64,000 nucleotides of DNA from assembly GCF_000160035.2 (NCBI RefSeq), contig NZ_KI535366.1, forward strand, positions 606,112-670,111, written 5' to 3'. Positions 56,624 to 64,000 of the stretch are shown here, in pieces. This stretch comes from Catonella morbi ATCC 51271 (GTDB lineage Bacteria; Bacillota; Clostridia; Lachnospirales; Lachnospiraceae). Numbering within the stretch: position 1 is the first letter of the stretch; every line of letters starts with the position of its first letter. The notes under the pieces are model-generated. The model had not been told where the DNA came from, did no database searches, and worked only from the letters and a program-made list of their open reading frames with translations. The translations under genes and the position numbers were made by a program.

Positions 56624-56784
56624 CAAATTGTGATTCAGTAACAGGCAGCAGTTCAGATAAGTATGTATAATTTTATGATATGGTTAGTTATGACTATCTT
56701 AAAATGAAACATTATTTATATATGCCGGACTGTTGTACCAGAACAGATTACCATACACTATAATTTATCAAAGGAGTGAAAATC

Positions 56785-57531
56785 ATGAAATTAGTTTTGA
56801 TTCGCCATGGCGAGAGTGAATGGAATAAATTAAATCTATTCACAGGCTGGACAGACGTTGAACTTAGCGAAAAGGGTGTAGATGAGGCTAAGGAAGCTTC
56901 ACGTCAGCTTAAGGAAGCCGGGTTTGACTTTGACCTTTGTTATACCAGTTATTTAAAAAGAGCAATTCATACATTAAACGAAGTGCTGTTGGGTCTTGAC
57001 AGGGAGTGGCTTCCGGTTAAAAAGTCATGGAAGCTTAATGAAAGACATTATGGTGCATTGCAGGGACTTAATAAATCTGAAACCGCAGCTAAATACGGTG
57101 AAGAGCAGGTTAAAATCTGGAGACGTTCATATGCTGTTATGCCTCCTGCCTTGGAAGAACAGGATGAAAGAAATCCACGTACACAGGAGCAATATCGTGA
57201 AGTTGAAGATAAGGAAACTCTCCCTCTTACAGAAAGCCTTAAGGAAACTGTAGCAAGAGTTGTTCCTTACTTTGAAAGTGAGATAAAGCCTCAGATGCAG
57301 GCAGGAAAGAGGATAGTCATTGCCGCACATGGAAACTCACTTCGTGCTTTGGTAAAGTATTTTGATAATTTAAGTGAAGACGAAATTATGGGTGTAAATA
57401 TTCCTACAGCTGTTCCTTTGGTATATGAATTTGATAATGATTTCAAGGTTTTGAAGCATTATTATCTTGCCAATGAAGAAGAACTTAATGCAAAGATGAA
57501 TGCTGTAGCAAATCAGGGTAAGGCAAAGTAA
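56785..57531 (+). CDS. gpmA: 2,3-bisphosphoglycerate-dependent phosphoglycerate mutase
   Basis: Interconverts 3- and 2-phosphoglycerate in glycolysis. The 248 residues begin [14 protein letters not shown] with the catalytic His of the RHGE motif, continue [27 protein letters not shown] and end with the second His in [12 protein letters not shown]. An in-frame GTG 9 bp earlier overlaps the AAAGGAG site, so the ATG at 56785 is the start. Confidence 0.96.
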   Translation: MKLVLIRHGESEWNKLNLFTGWTDVELSEKGVDEAKEASRQLKEAGFDFDLCYTSYLKRAIHTLNEVLLGLDREWLPVKKSWKLNERHYGALQGLNKSETAAKYGEEQVKIWRRSYAVMPPALEEQDERNPRTQEQYREVEDKETLPLTESLKETVARVVPYFESEIKPQMQAGKRIVIAAHGNSLRALVKYFDNLSEDEIMGVNIPTAVPLVYEFDNDFKVLKHYYLANEEELNAKMNAVANQGKAK

Positions 57532-57553
57532 TTTTTTAGCAGGGATATAATTA

Positions 57554-57575
57554 AAGGAAGGCTTATGCCTTCCTT
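57554..57575. terminator. Bidirectional hairpin between gpmA and the ABC permease
   Basis: Perfect 9-bp arms AAGGAAGGC/GCCTTCCTT with a TTAT loop. It serves convergent genes, and the loop includes the permease stop codon. T runs are short on both sides. Confidence 0.55.
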
Positions 57576-58324
57576 CCTCTTATTCTAAATGAAATCATCA
57601 TAATTCCGATACTTACTGCCGTAAAGAATATAAGTGACTGTACAAGCGGAGCAAAGTTATAAGTTTTTCCCATCCAGAAGTCTATATAATCATTTCCAAA
57701 ATGTGTAAACGGGAAGAGTTTACTTACTGTCTGAAGTCCTACAGGCAGGTCTTTAAGCCTTACTCCCATCATACCTCCGAGTCCCATAATAGTGAAATAT
57801 ATTGCCATAACTATACCGTAAGTAATTCCGAATCTTCTTATCATATTTGCTATTCCATGTGCAAGTGCAAGACATAAAGCAGAAACCAGGTATATTGATG
57901 CAATCCAGACAACTGCCGCAACCGGCTTTGGTGTGGCAACTTTTACAAAGCTGAGTGTTCCTATAAGATATAATGCAAGACAGAAAGTTAAGAATATAAA
58001 ATTAGCTATCAGTTTCCCCAGAAAAAGTCTTGTTCCCGAAAGTCCAAAGAGACTTAATCTTGTAGGCACATCCTTTTCAAGCTCATTGGAAAAAGAGGCA
58101 GCATATCCTAAGAACATAGTGGATAGCGGAATTATCATTGACATGCCTACTAAAATACTTGCGGTTGCCTCCAGTTTTGCATCTGCCGGAACGTCATTCA
58201 AAGCTCCCTTAGATATCATTATCATAAGAAAGATAGGAAATACCGCTCCGAAGAAGAATGAATATCCATTGTACAGATTATTTAATAATTCATATTTCAC
58301 AAGATAAAACATTGATTTTTTCAT
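57563..58324 (-). CDS. ABC-2 type transporter permease
   Basis: A 253-residue membrane protein with six hydrophobic helices and the ABC-2 pattern, including the cytosolic LFGLSGTRLFLGKL stretch after helix 2. It pairs with the ATPase encoded directly upstream (4-bp overlap) and with the two-component system. Exported substrate unknown; antibiotic or peptide resistance is plausible for this gene order. Confidence 0.85.
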   Translation of the reverse strand: MKKSMFYLVKYELLNNLYNGYSFFFGAVFPIFLMIMISKGALNDVPADAKLEATASILVGMSMIIPLSTMFLGYAASFSNELEKDVPTRLSLFGLSGTRLFLGKLIANFIFLTFCLALYLIGTLSFVKVATPKPVAAVVWIASIYLVSALCLALAHGIANMIRRFGITYGIVMAIYFTIMGLGGMMGVRLKDLPVGLQTVSKLFPFTHFGNDYIDFWMGKTYNFAPLVQSLIFFTAVSIGIMMISFRIRGRKA

Positions 58325-59202
58325 TGTTTGCCTCCTTTATAATATACAGCCTTAGCATTGATAGTCATAAGTTCAATATCATTATTGCTTCTTCTGTAGT
58401 TTACATTTATGTTACTTAAAGCCTCGGATATAGCTATCTCATCTTGAGGCTCATCACATCTGAGTGCTATCATACCGTCAGGTGCTATTATCTGTTTATG
58501 ATTCTTTGCTATCTCTTTTGTTTGATTATTTTCTTCGCAAAGAATTACTGCCTTTCCGCAATACCTCGTAAACAGCTCGTCTTTATTTCCGAAATCAATT
58601 ACCTTTCCGTTGTCAAGATAAAGGATTTTGTTTACCAAATGCTCAAGCTCCTCATAATAGTGCGAGGTTACGAGCAGGGTGGTATTTCTCTCCTTATACC
58701 ATTCTACCAGCTTCTTCATAAGCTTCTGTCTGGTTTCAAAGTCAAGTCCGGATGTTACCTCATCGAGAAGCGTAAGTGGGCTTTCGGAACACATAACGAG
58801 GATGAGTGTAAGCCTCTGCTTCTGTCCGCCCGAAAGATGTTTCCATCGCCTTTTCAGACAAGGTTCAAATTCAAAGAATTCTATCATTTCCTGAACCTTC
58901 TTGTTTTCCTTGATAGGTCCTCCTATCAGCATTTCAAGAATTATTCTTATAGGAACAGTATCTATATAGTCATTTTGCTGCATATGAACCGCAATTTTAT
59001 CTATATCTATTCCCCTCTTAATATTTCCCCGGTAATTAACTATACCCAGCACACACTTTATAAGTGTTGTTTTACCCGCTCCGTTACTGCCTATGACACC
59101 TACCCTGTCATTGTCCGCTATTTCTATGGTGCGTCCCAAATCAAGAGCTACCTTATCCTTAAATTTAACTGTCACTCTGTCTAATGTTAACATAATAGTC
59201 AT
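58321..59202 (-). CDS. ABC transporter ATP-binding protein
   Basis: A 293-residue ATPase. Walker A is GSNGAGKTT (about 38-46), the signature is LSGGQKQRL (about 128-136), Walker B is LTLLDEVTSGLD (about 147-158), and the H-loop is VTSHYYEE. It couples to the ABC-2 permease and overlaps the kinase gene by 4 bp. Confidence 0.92.
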   Translation of the reverse strand: MTIMLTLDRVTVKFKDKVALDLGRTIEIADNDRVGVIGSNGAGKTTLIKCVLGIVNYRGNIKRGIDIDKIAVHMQQNDYIDTVPIRIILEMLIGGPIKENKKVQEMIEFFEFEPCLKRRWKHLSGGQKQRLTLILVMCSESPLTLLDEVTSGLDFETRQKLMKKLVEWYKERNTTLLVTSHYYEELEHLVNKILYLDNGKVIDFGNKDELFTRYCGKAVILCEENNQTKEIAKNHKQIIAPDGMIALRCDEPQDEIAISEALSNINVNYRRSNNDIELMTINAKAVYYKGGKQ

Positions 59203-60755
59203 TCCTTTCTTTGTAGTGTAAATTTCACTTTATCATCTAAGTTTTCACAACCTAACTCTAATCCTAAAAGTTCTGCAAAATATTTTGCCACATAAAGTCC
59301 GAGCCCATGCCCTCCTGTACTTTCTCCTCCTGTAACAAAGGCTTCAAATAATGATTCTTTTATACTCTCATCTATGTGAGCAGGATAATTAGTTACAGCT
59401 ATATTTTCATTTGAAATCCTGACCTTAATTTGCCCTCCTTCCCCCGTGTATTTCACCGCATTTCCTATGAGATTAAAGAGAATCTGTTCAAACATATTCG
59501 GATCACAATACCATATTGCTTCTCCCTCGCAGGAAGTTGTTATATTTTTAGCTTCCGCCTCTATCTTTACAGAATTAAGTGCATTTTCTGTAAGCTCTCT
59601 TACATCCACATTTATAGGGCTGATATTGTCCGCTATATGATTAATCCTGAGTATCTCATCCGTCATCTGTTTTACAGCCATCAGTTGTTTCTTGACTTCA
59701 GGCAGATACTTGTCTCTATCCGAGAATTTTCCTATATTGGATATCATTCCGTCCGTAAGAAGTGAAGCTGCCGCCACAGGGGTTTTTAACTGATGTGAAA
59801 ATGACCTCATAAATATCTCTTTTCTTTCACTTTCCTTATTCAGCTTATCATAGGCCTCCTCCTGTGCCTTGTACAAGAGATTTAGCGACTGGGCAAGCCC
59901 CGCTATCTCATCATTTCCTTTTACCGTTATCGGCTCGATATAGCCGGTTCCTCCCCTCCTGTTATCCGCATCCCGCAAAAGAAGGGTGATAGGCCAAACT
60001 ATATTTTTGGAATAGAGTCCCGACGTTATGAAAATGAGTAATATAATTGCCGGAATTATTACGGGAAGCACACTCAGTATTACCGGAATTATGTCTGTTA
60101 CAGAAGGATCAACCACTCCGGTTACTTCAATCAGATATGCTTTTTCCCCTCTGTTTATGCCGAAAAATGTAGTATAATTTGTATCACTGAGATTGTCTTT
60201 AACACTCATTTCCATTATAAAAGATCTCTCGCTGAGACTGTAAAACTTTGCATTTTCCTCAGAGAAGTCTGTGACATTGTCCTTTAACTTCATATCCACG
60301 GAAATCATATCCTTCCCGGCAAAATTATTATCTCCAAACTTTCCCTTAAGTTTTTCAAAAATTTTTTCAAATTTTTTTCCGTAATCCTTTAACTCACTTT
60401 TATTCTTTCCTAAATCTTTATTGTTTTTTAATGCATCCCTCAGCTGATCCAATATATCTCTTAAATCTTTATCATTGATTTCTACGTTACTCTTCATAGA
60501 ATTATTTGAAAATTCTATTTTATAGCCTTCTAACGGAATTTTGATTCCAATACTTTTAGTCGGAATGCCTTCTGCAGAATTTCCTTCGCTTTCTACAAAA
60601 CTTTTAAATGATGTCTTGAAATCATTATAATTTAACTCTTTTTTATAATCTGTATAAAGCGACGGCAGCATTAAAAGAAGATATCCTATTATAAAAATTC
60701 CTACAACCCCGGCCAGGATTATACTGTATAACAGGTTTTTATTTGCAAGTTTCAT
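59199..60755 (-). CDS. Sensor histidine kinase
   Basis: A 518-residue membrane kinase. Helix 1 is about residues 8-32 and helix 2 about 227-250, with an extracytoplasmic sensor domain of about 190 residues between them. A HAMP-like linker follows. The H-box is FSHQLKTPVAAA (phospho-His around 315), the N-box ILFNLIGNAVKYT and the G-box GGHGLGLYVAKYF. It abuts the response regulator gene. The ABC exporter behind it suggests it senses the exported compound or envelope stress. Confidence 0.92.
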   Translation of the reverse strand: MKLANKNLLYSIILAGVVGIFIIGYLLLMLPSLYTDYKKELNYNDFKTSFKSFVESEGNSAEGIPTKSIGIKIPLEGYKIEFSNNSMKSNVEINDKDLRDILDQLRDALKNNKDLGKNKSELKDYGKKFEKIFEKLKGKFGDNNFAGKDMISVDMKLKDNVTDFSEENAKFYSLSERSFIMEMSVKDNLSDTNYTTFFGINRGEKAYLIEVTGVVDPSVTDIIPVILSVLPVIIPAIILLIFITSGLYSKNIVWPITLLLRDADNRRGGTGYIEPITVKGNDEIAGLAQSLNLLYKAQEEAYDKLNKESERKEIFMRSFSHQLKTPVAAASLLTDGMISNIGKFSDRDKYLPEVKKQLMAVKQMTDEILRINHIADNISPINVDVRELTENALNSVKIEAEAKNITTSCEGEAIWYCDPNMFEQILFNLIGNAVKYTGEGGQIKVRISNENIAVTNYPAHIDESIKESLFEAFVTGGESTGGHGLGLYVAKYFAELLGLELGCENLDDKVKFTLQRKE

Positions 60756-61415
60756 TTATTCCTCCTTCCATCTGTATCCTATTCCTATAACTGTATCAAT
60801 TACATTTACGGGAAGTTTTTTTCTCAGGTTCTTTACATGTGCATCTATTATCCTGTCATTTCCTATGTAATCTTCATTAAATATACTAAGAATAAGCTGT
60901 TCTCTTGACAACACCCGGTTAGGTGAGTCGTGAAGCGTTTTTATCAGTAAAAACTCGCTTACCGTAAGGTTTAAGTCTTTTCCTTCATAATATGCTCTGT
61001 ATGCCTTATCATCTATAACCAATGAGCTGTCTTTCATCTTCACATCATCACTTATTCTTCTAAGCAATACCTCTATTCTTTTAAGAAGAATAATAGGAGA
61101 TGCCGGTTTGGTTATGTAATCATCTGCAAAGAAGTTAAATGCTTCAACCTGTGTGTTTATATCTTCGTATGCAGTAAGCATTATCACTCCCATATCTGAT
61201 TTAAGCTCTGTTCTGATGTATTCAAGTACCTTCAGTCCGCTTATTCCCGGCACTCTTATATCAAGTACCGCCAGATCATATTTTCTCTCTTTAAGTCTTT
61301 CTACCGCTTCATCTCCGTTACCGCACTCAGTAACCTTATGTCCCGCTACATTCATATATTCAGTAATTACTTCTCTTATAGTTACTTCATCTTCTAAAAA
61401 TAATATTTCTGCCAT
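60756..61415 (-). CDS. OmpR/PhoB-family response regulator
   Basis: A 219-residue regulator. The receiver domain has FLEDE (acidic pocket), the phosphorylation site D52 in LAVLDIRVPG and the KPAS lysine. The C-terminal winged helix (about 125-219) contains NRVLSREQLILSIFNEDYIGNDRIIDAHVKNLRKKL-type DNA-binding sequence (about 170-206). Direct repeats upstream indicate autoregulation. First gene of RR-HK-ABC-permease. Confidence 0.94.
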   Translation of the reverse strand: MAEILFLEDEVTIREVITEYMNVAGHKVTECGNGDEAVERLKERKYDLAVLDIRVPGISGLKVLEYIRTELKSDMGVIMLTAYEDINTQVEAFNFFADDYITKPASPIILLKRIEVLLRRISDDVKMKDSSLVIDDKAYRAYYEGKDLNLTVSEFLLIKTLHDSPNRVLSREQLILSIFNEDYIGNDRIIDAHVKNLRKKLPVNVIDTVIGIGYRWKEE

Positions 61416-61443
61416 CTCGTATCTCCTCTTTCTTTATGTACAC

Positions 61444-61475
61444 ATCTTAACACAGTCGTATGAATTTCGTATGAA
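61444..61475 (-). promoter_or_regulatory. Response-regulator box and -10 of the two-component operon
   Basis: Two 9-bp direct repeats TTCATACGA (minus strand; 61467-61475 and 61456-61464) have an 11-bp period. A -10 box TAAGAT (61444-61449) follows after 6 bp, and no normal -35 box is present. This is the layout of OmpR/PhoB-activated promoters and suggests positive autoregulation. Confidence 0.65.
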
Positions 61476-61528
61476 GACCGTGTGCTTTTTCTGTATAACA
61501 TTGTATTGCTTTCATATTTAAAATGAAG

Positions 61529-61558
61529 AACCCCCAAGGTCAGCACACCTTGGAGGTT
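61529..61558 (-). terminator. Terminator downstream of the HD-GYP gene
   Basis: Arms AACCTCCAAGGT and ACCTTGGGGGTT around a 6-nt loop (minus strand), 12 bp with one G-U pair, then TTC and TTTT. The MITE lies between it and the HD-GYP stop. Confidence 0.65.
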
Positions 61559-61657
61559 GGCACCAAATGCATATCATTGATTTCTTACATCTTTATTATA
61601 ACTAAAATTCAGTCTTTTTATAAGCCTTTTAATAAATTTCATATTTTCCCCATTAAA

Positions 61658-61863
61658 TGATGTGGGTGTCAAAAGTATTTGACACCCAATGATACAGGAT
61701 TGCTTCGGCTTCACCTCACGCAATCCTTGCAAAAATATTCGTAATCCGCTCATTTTTTTTACAAAAAATGGCTACTTACTCATATTTTTTGCGTGTCAAA
61801 AGATAATAAATTCTCCTGCAAGCAAGCTTGCATCGAATTTTTATACTTTTGACACTTGTATCA
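61658..61863. mobile_element. MITE-like element, copy 3 (206 bp)
   Basis: Near-identical to copy 1 at 32671-32875. It begins TGATGTGGGTGTCAAAAGTA and ends with the imperfect inverse of that. Flanks are TTAAA at 61653-61657 and 61864-61868, a 5-bp target duplication. The right duplication includes the stop codon of the HD-GYP gene. Confidence 0.88.
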
Positions 61864-62955
61864 TTAAATCACTTCATCAATATACAAATCTTTTCTTCTT
61901 GAAAGATCTATAAAATCACTGCCGGAAACCACCATAGGCTTAGACAGATAAACTTTATTGGTCATAAGTACCTTGGCTTCTCTTCCGTCATTTAACATAA
62001 CCCTGGTACCGATAAAGTTATCCGCTATATGTTTCAAGAATACAGTGTACATTCCCGCATCATATTTCTGTATTCCATCATCTTCAAACATCTTAATAAC
62101 CTTAAACGGGCATACCATACCTCTGTAAGACCTTGCAGAGGTAATTGCATCATAAATATCTACCAAAGATATAAGTCTCGCATACGGATCAATTTTTTTA
62201 GGATCAAACGGTCCCGGATATCCGGTTCCGTCTAATTTCCGATGATGTTGAAGTGCAGCATTCAGTACATGAGGATTGGCATTCATTTCCTTAAGCAGCT
62301 GGTAACCTGCCATAGGATGATTTCTCATAATCTCAAACTCTTCATCGGTTAATTTACCCGGCTTTGAAATAATTTCATTAGGGATTGTAAGTTTTCCGAT
62401 ATCATGATAAAGTCCGCATTGCTGAGCCAGTGAAATCTCCTTAGGAGAGCAGCCCAGCCACTCAGCAAGTAAACCCGCAAGCATTGCAACATTGAGACTA
62501 TGTACAAAGCATACATCATCAAAGCGGCGCAAATTGGCAAGCAAATCAAAGATAGGAAGACTTCCTTCAGGCATAACCAGGTCTCCCATTATCTTTCTTG
62601 CCGTAGTTTCCAAATCTGCATCCGGATTACCGTCAACAATACGGTTCAAGGTACCTCTTAATTTAACTACTCCGGATGAGAATTTACTTCTAAATACTTT
62701 ATAATCCTGACTCTGCTGAACTCTTTCATAGTATGAATATCTCTCATCCGAATATGATACAGCTTTTGCAGGTTTTTTTTCAAAATCCTTCTTTTCTTTT
62801 ATAAATACAAATGAAACATCATTATTCTTTAGTTTCTCTATGCTATCTGCAGTTACTTCTTCACCCGAATTAAGAAGCAGAAGTCCGGCCCTTGTATGAA
62901 CATCCTTCGCTATAACCATTCCAGGCTGCAATTCCCCACATCTTTTTAATAACAT
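61864..62955 (-). CDS. HD-GYP domain protein (probable c-di-GMP phosphodiesterase)
   Basis: A 363-residue cytosolic protein. An N-terminal DUF3391-like region (about 1-60, GMVIAKDVHTRAG) precedes an HD-GYP domain (about 145-330). Visible are the HD motif YHDIGKL, HPMAGYQLL, LQHHRKLDGTGYPG (the GYP motif) and VDIYDAITSARSYR. All catalytic positions look intact, so c-di-GMP hydrolysis is likely; this fits a flagellated host. The stop TAA lies inside the MITE target duplication. Confidence 0.9.
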   Translation of the reverse strand: MLLKRCGELQPGMVIAKDVHTRAGLLLLNSGEEVTADSIEKLKNNDVSFVFIKEKKDFEKKPAKAVSYSDERYSYYERVQQSQDYKVFRSKFSSGVVKLRGTLNRIVDGNPDADLETTARKIMGDLVMPEGSLPIFDLLANLRRFDDVCFVHSLNVAMLAGLLAEWLGCSPKEISLAQQCGLYHDIGKLTIPNEIISKPGKLTDEEFEIMRNHPMAGYQLLKEMNANPHVLNAALQHHRKLDGTGYPGPFDPKKIDPYARLISLVDIYDAITSARSYRGMVCPFKVIKMFEDDGIQKYDAGMYTVFLKHIADNFIGTRVMLNDGREAKVLMTNKVYLSKPMVVSGSDFIDLSRRKDLYIDEVI

Positions 62956-63062
62956 AATTTTCCCTCGTTAATAGTTAATCGTTACCTATTCATTATAACT
63001 TTTTTTTGGATTAATATCAACAAGCTTCCTCCGAATATTTAATTAAAAGATACTCGTTATGA

Positions 63063-64000
63063 CTAATGAGCAGTTCCTATTTTTACAACTATTATCGGTA
63101 ATATCAGAACAGTTCCCAGTGTTTTCGTCAAATCAATAACAGTGTGAACATCCTTTGCCCATATTTGATTAAGGGAAGATAAAGCACCTGCTTTTCTTTT
63201 TTTTATCACAATACTCTTATACTCCGGGAAAATGCTGCGTAGGTATTTCACCGAATTTACCGGCATATATATGCCGAAATGCCTGATTTTTGCCGTTAAG
63301 GTATTTTCTGTTTTATTATGTGCCGTCTTAAGAAGTTTAAGTATATTTCCATTTTTATCAAAATGAGCGATTACCAGGTCTTTAAGTTTATTATTCTTAA
63401 GCAGTTTACCGCCTATCTTAAATGACAACTCGCCCTGTTCAAATTTCGAATCATCCTTACAAATAAAGTCATATGCCGTACCGACAAGCGAATTAATGCT
63501 TAAGATAGTTGCGTCATATGTTATTTTTTCTATGGATAGTTTTTCACTGAAATCCCCTACACCCCTAAGTTTTACAATCGGCAGATTATCCACGTCTTTT
63601 AATTGGTCTGAATATCCTTCTTCAAATGTTAATATCTGTGTTATTTTTTCCAGATTGTCTGTTATACCGTTCCCATCGGTATCTTTATTTAACGGATTAA
63701 GACCGCTTTTTATCTCGGTACCGTCTCCCATCTCATCTTCATCCGTATCCCATTTAATAGGGCTTGTTTTGTAACTGCTTACTTCATCTCGGTCACTTAA
63801 TCCGTCCTCATCCGAATCCTTAGAGAACGGATTGGTATCGTATTCATATTCCTCCGCAAGTGTAAGCCCGTCTTCGTCAAAATCATCCGCAAGCCTTACG
63901 TCATCTATTGATTTTCCATCCATAATCAGCCGCGGATATATTGCGCGGTACAAATAAGCTTTATCTATCTTTCCGTCTTTCAGTTCAACGTACTCCGTGG
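63063..64000 (-). CDS. Thrombospondin type-3-like calcium-repeat protein (N-terminus beyond window)
   Basis: The frame is open to the right edge, so the start shown by an internal TTG is not real and the N-terminus is missing. Near the visible N-terminus there are four calcium-binding type-3-like repeats: DDFDEDGLT, DSDEDGLSD, DTDEDEMGDG and DTDGNGITD. A beta-rich region follows and then a weakly hydrophobic tail (about the last 15 residues, TVLILPIIVVKIG). It is probably an exported or surface-anchored protein with calcium-stabilised repeats. Function is unknown. Confidence 0.75.
   Translation of the reverse strand, partial: TEYVELKDGKIDKAYLYRAIYPRLIMDGKSIDDVRLADDFDEDGLTLAEEYEYDTNPFSKDSDEDGLSDRDEVSSYKTSPIKWDTDEDEMGDGTEIKSGLNPLNKDTDGNGITDNLEKITQILTFEEGYSDQLKDVDNLPIVKLRGVGDFSEKLSIEKITYDATILSINSLVGTAYDFICKDDSKFEQGELSFKIGGKLLKNNKLKDLVIAHFDKNGNILKLLKTAHNKTENTLTAKIRHFGIYMPVNSVKYLRSIFPEYKSIVIKKRKAGALSSLNQIWAKDVHTVIDLTKTLGTVLILPIIVVKIGTAH

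Noticed and set aside
1-64000. CRISPR arrays
   Set aside because: No regularly spaced direct repeats with unique spacers were seen; the only tandem repeats are the 12-bp operator units at 736-771.

Overview
The window looks like a chromosomal segment of a flagellated, low-GC, anaerobic Firmicute, most likely a Lachnospiraceae member. The reasons are the AT-rich sequence, strong AGGAGG-type ribosome sites, an Mbl gene followed by two flagellar rod genes (the Bacillus/Clostridia order), sigma-D promoters, a Crp/Fnr regulator beside a DUF438/hemerythrin protein, and a lysyl-tRNA synthetase carrying a C-terminal tRNA-binding domain. Family names come from motif recognition, not from database searches.

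Bases 1-19,981 form one dense minus-strand block of about ten genes that reads as a defence island. In transcription order: a UvrD/Rep-like helicase, a DrmA-like helicase, a DrmB-like DUF1998 zinc protein, a NERD-nuclease/helicase fusion, a SNF2 helicase (DpdE-like), a RecQ-like helicase (DpdF-like), a small DpdG-like protein, a DpdH-like P-loop ATPase, an unrecognised 218-residue protein, and a DndB-like protein cut by the left window edge. Most junctions overlap or abut. The DndB-like gene has its own promoter, whose -10 box sits inside three tandem 12-bp palindromic repeats. The modification enzymes (dndCDE, or dpdA) would lie off the left edge. The mixture of DISARM-type, Dpd-type and Dnd-type parts is the most interesting thing here.

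Bases 20,000-21,670 are a gene graveyard at the island boundary: a beheaded Cro/CI-type regulator behind a near-consensus promoter, then remnants of a group II intron protein, a ParA-like ATPase and a small integrative-element protein.

The rest is mostly core genome. 21.6-29 kb holds greA-lysS, tRNA-Gln, a flavin reductase-like gene, trpS, and luxS-ttcA-thrE. 29-38.6 kb holds a sigma-D-driven gene of unknown function, flagellin lysine methylase fliB, aspartase, a Crp/Fnr-DUF438 redox pair sharing one palindromic operator, a zinc-ribbon membrane protein and a TraX-like protein. 38.8-46.7 kb holds the L13-S9 ribosomal operon, aroEDK with yqeG, a barstar-like gene, cvfB, an acyl-ACP thioesterase and recD2. 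46.8-49.9 kb holds mbl and flagellar rod genes. 50-56 kb holds queH, pepF and an ACP/permease/AMP-ligase operon with a perfect sigma-D promoter. 56.7-64 kb holds gpmA, a two-component/ABC transporter operon, an HD-GYP protein and part of a calcium-repeat protein.

Three copies of a MITE-like element (two of about 205 bp, one of 79 bp) are scattered at gene ends; the two full-length copies have 5-bp target duplications.
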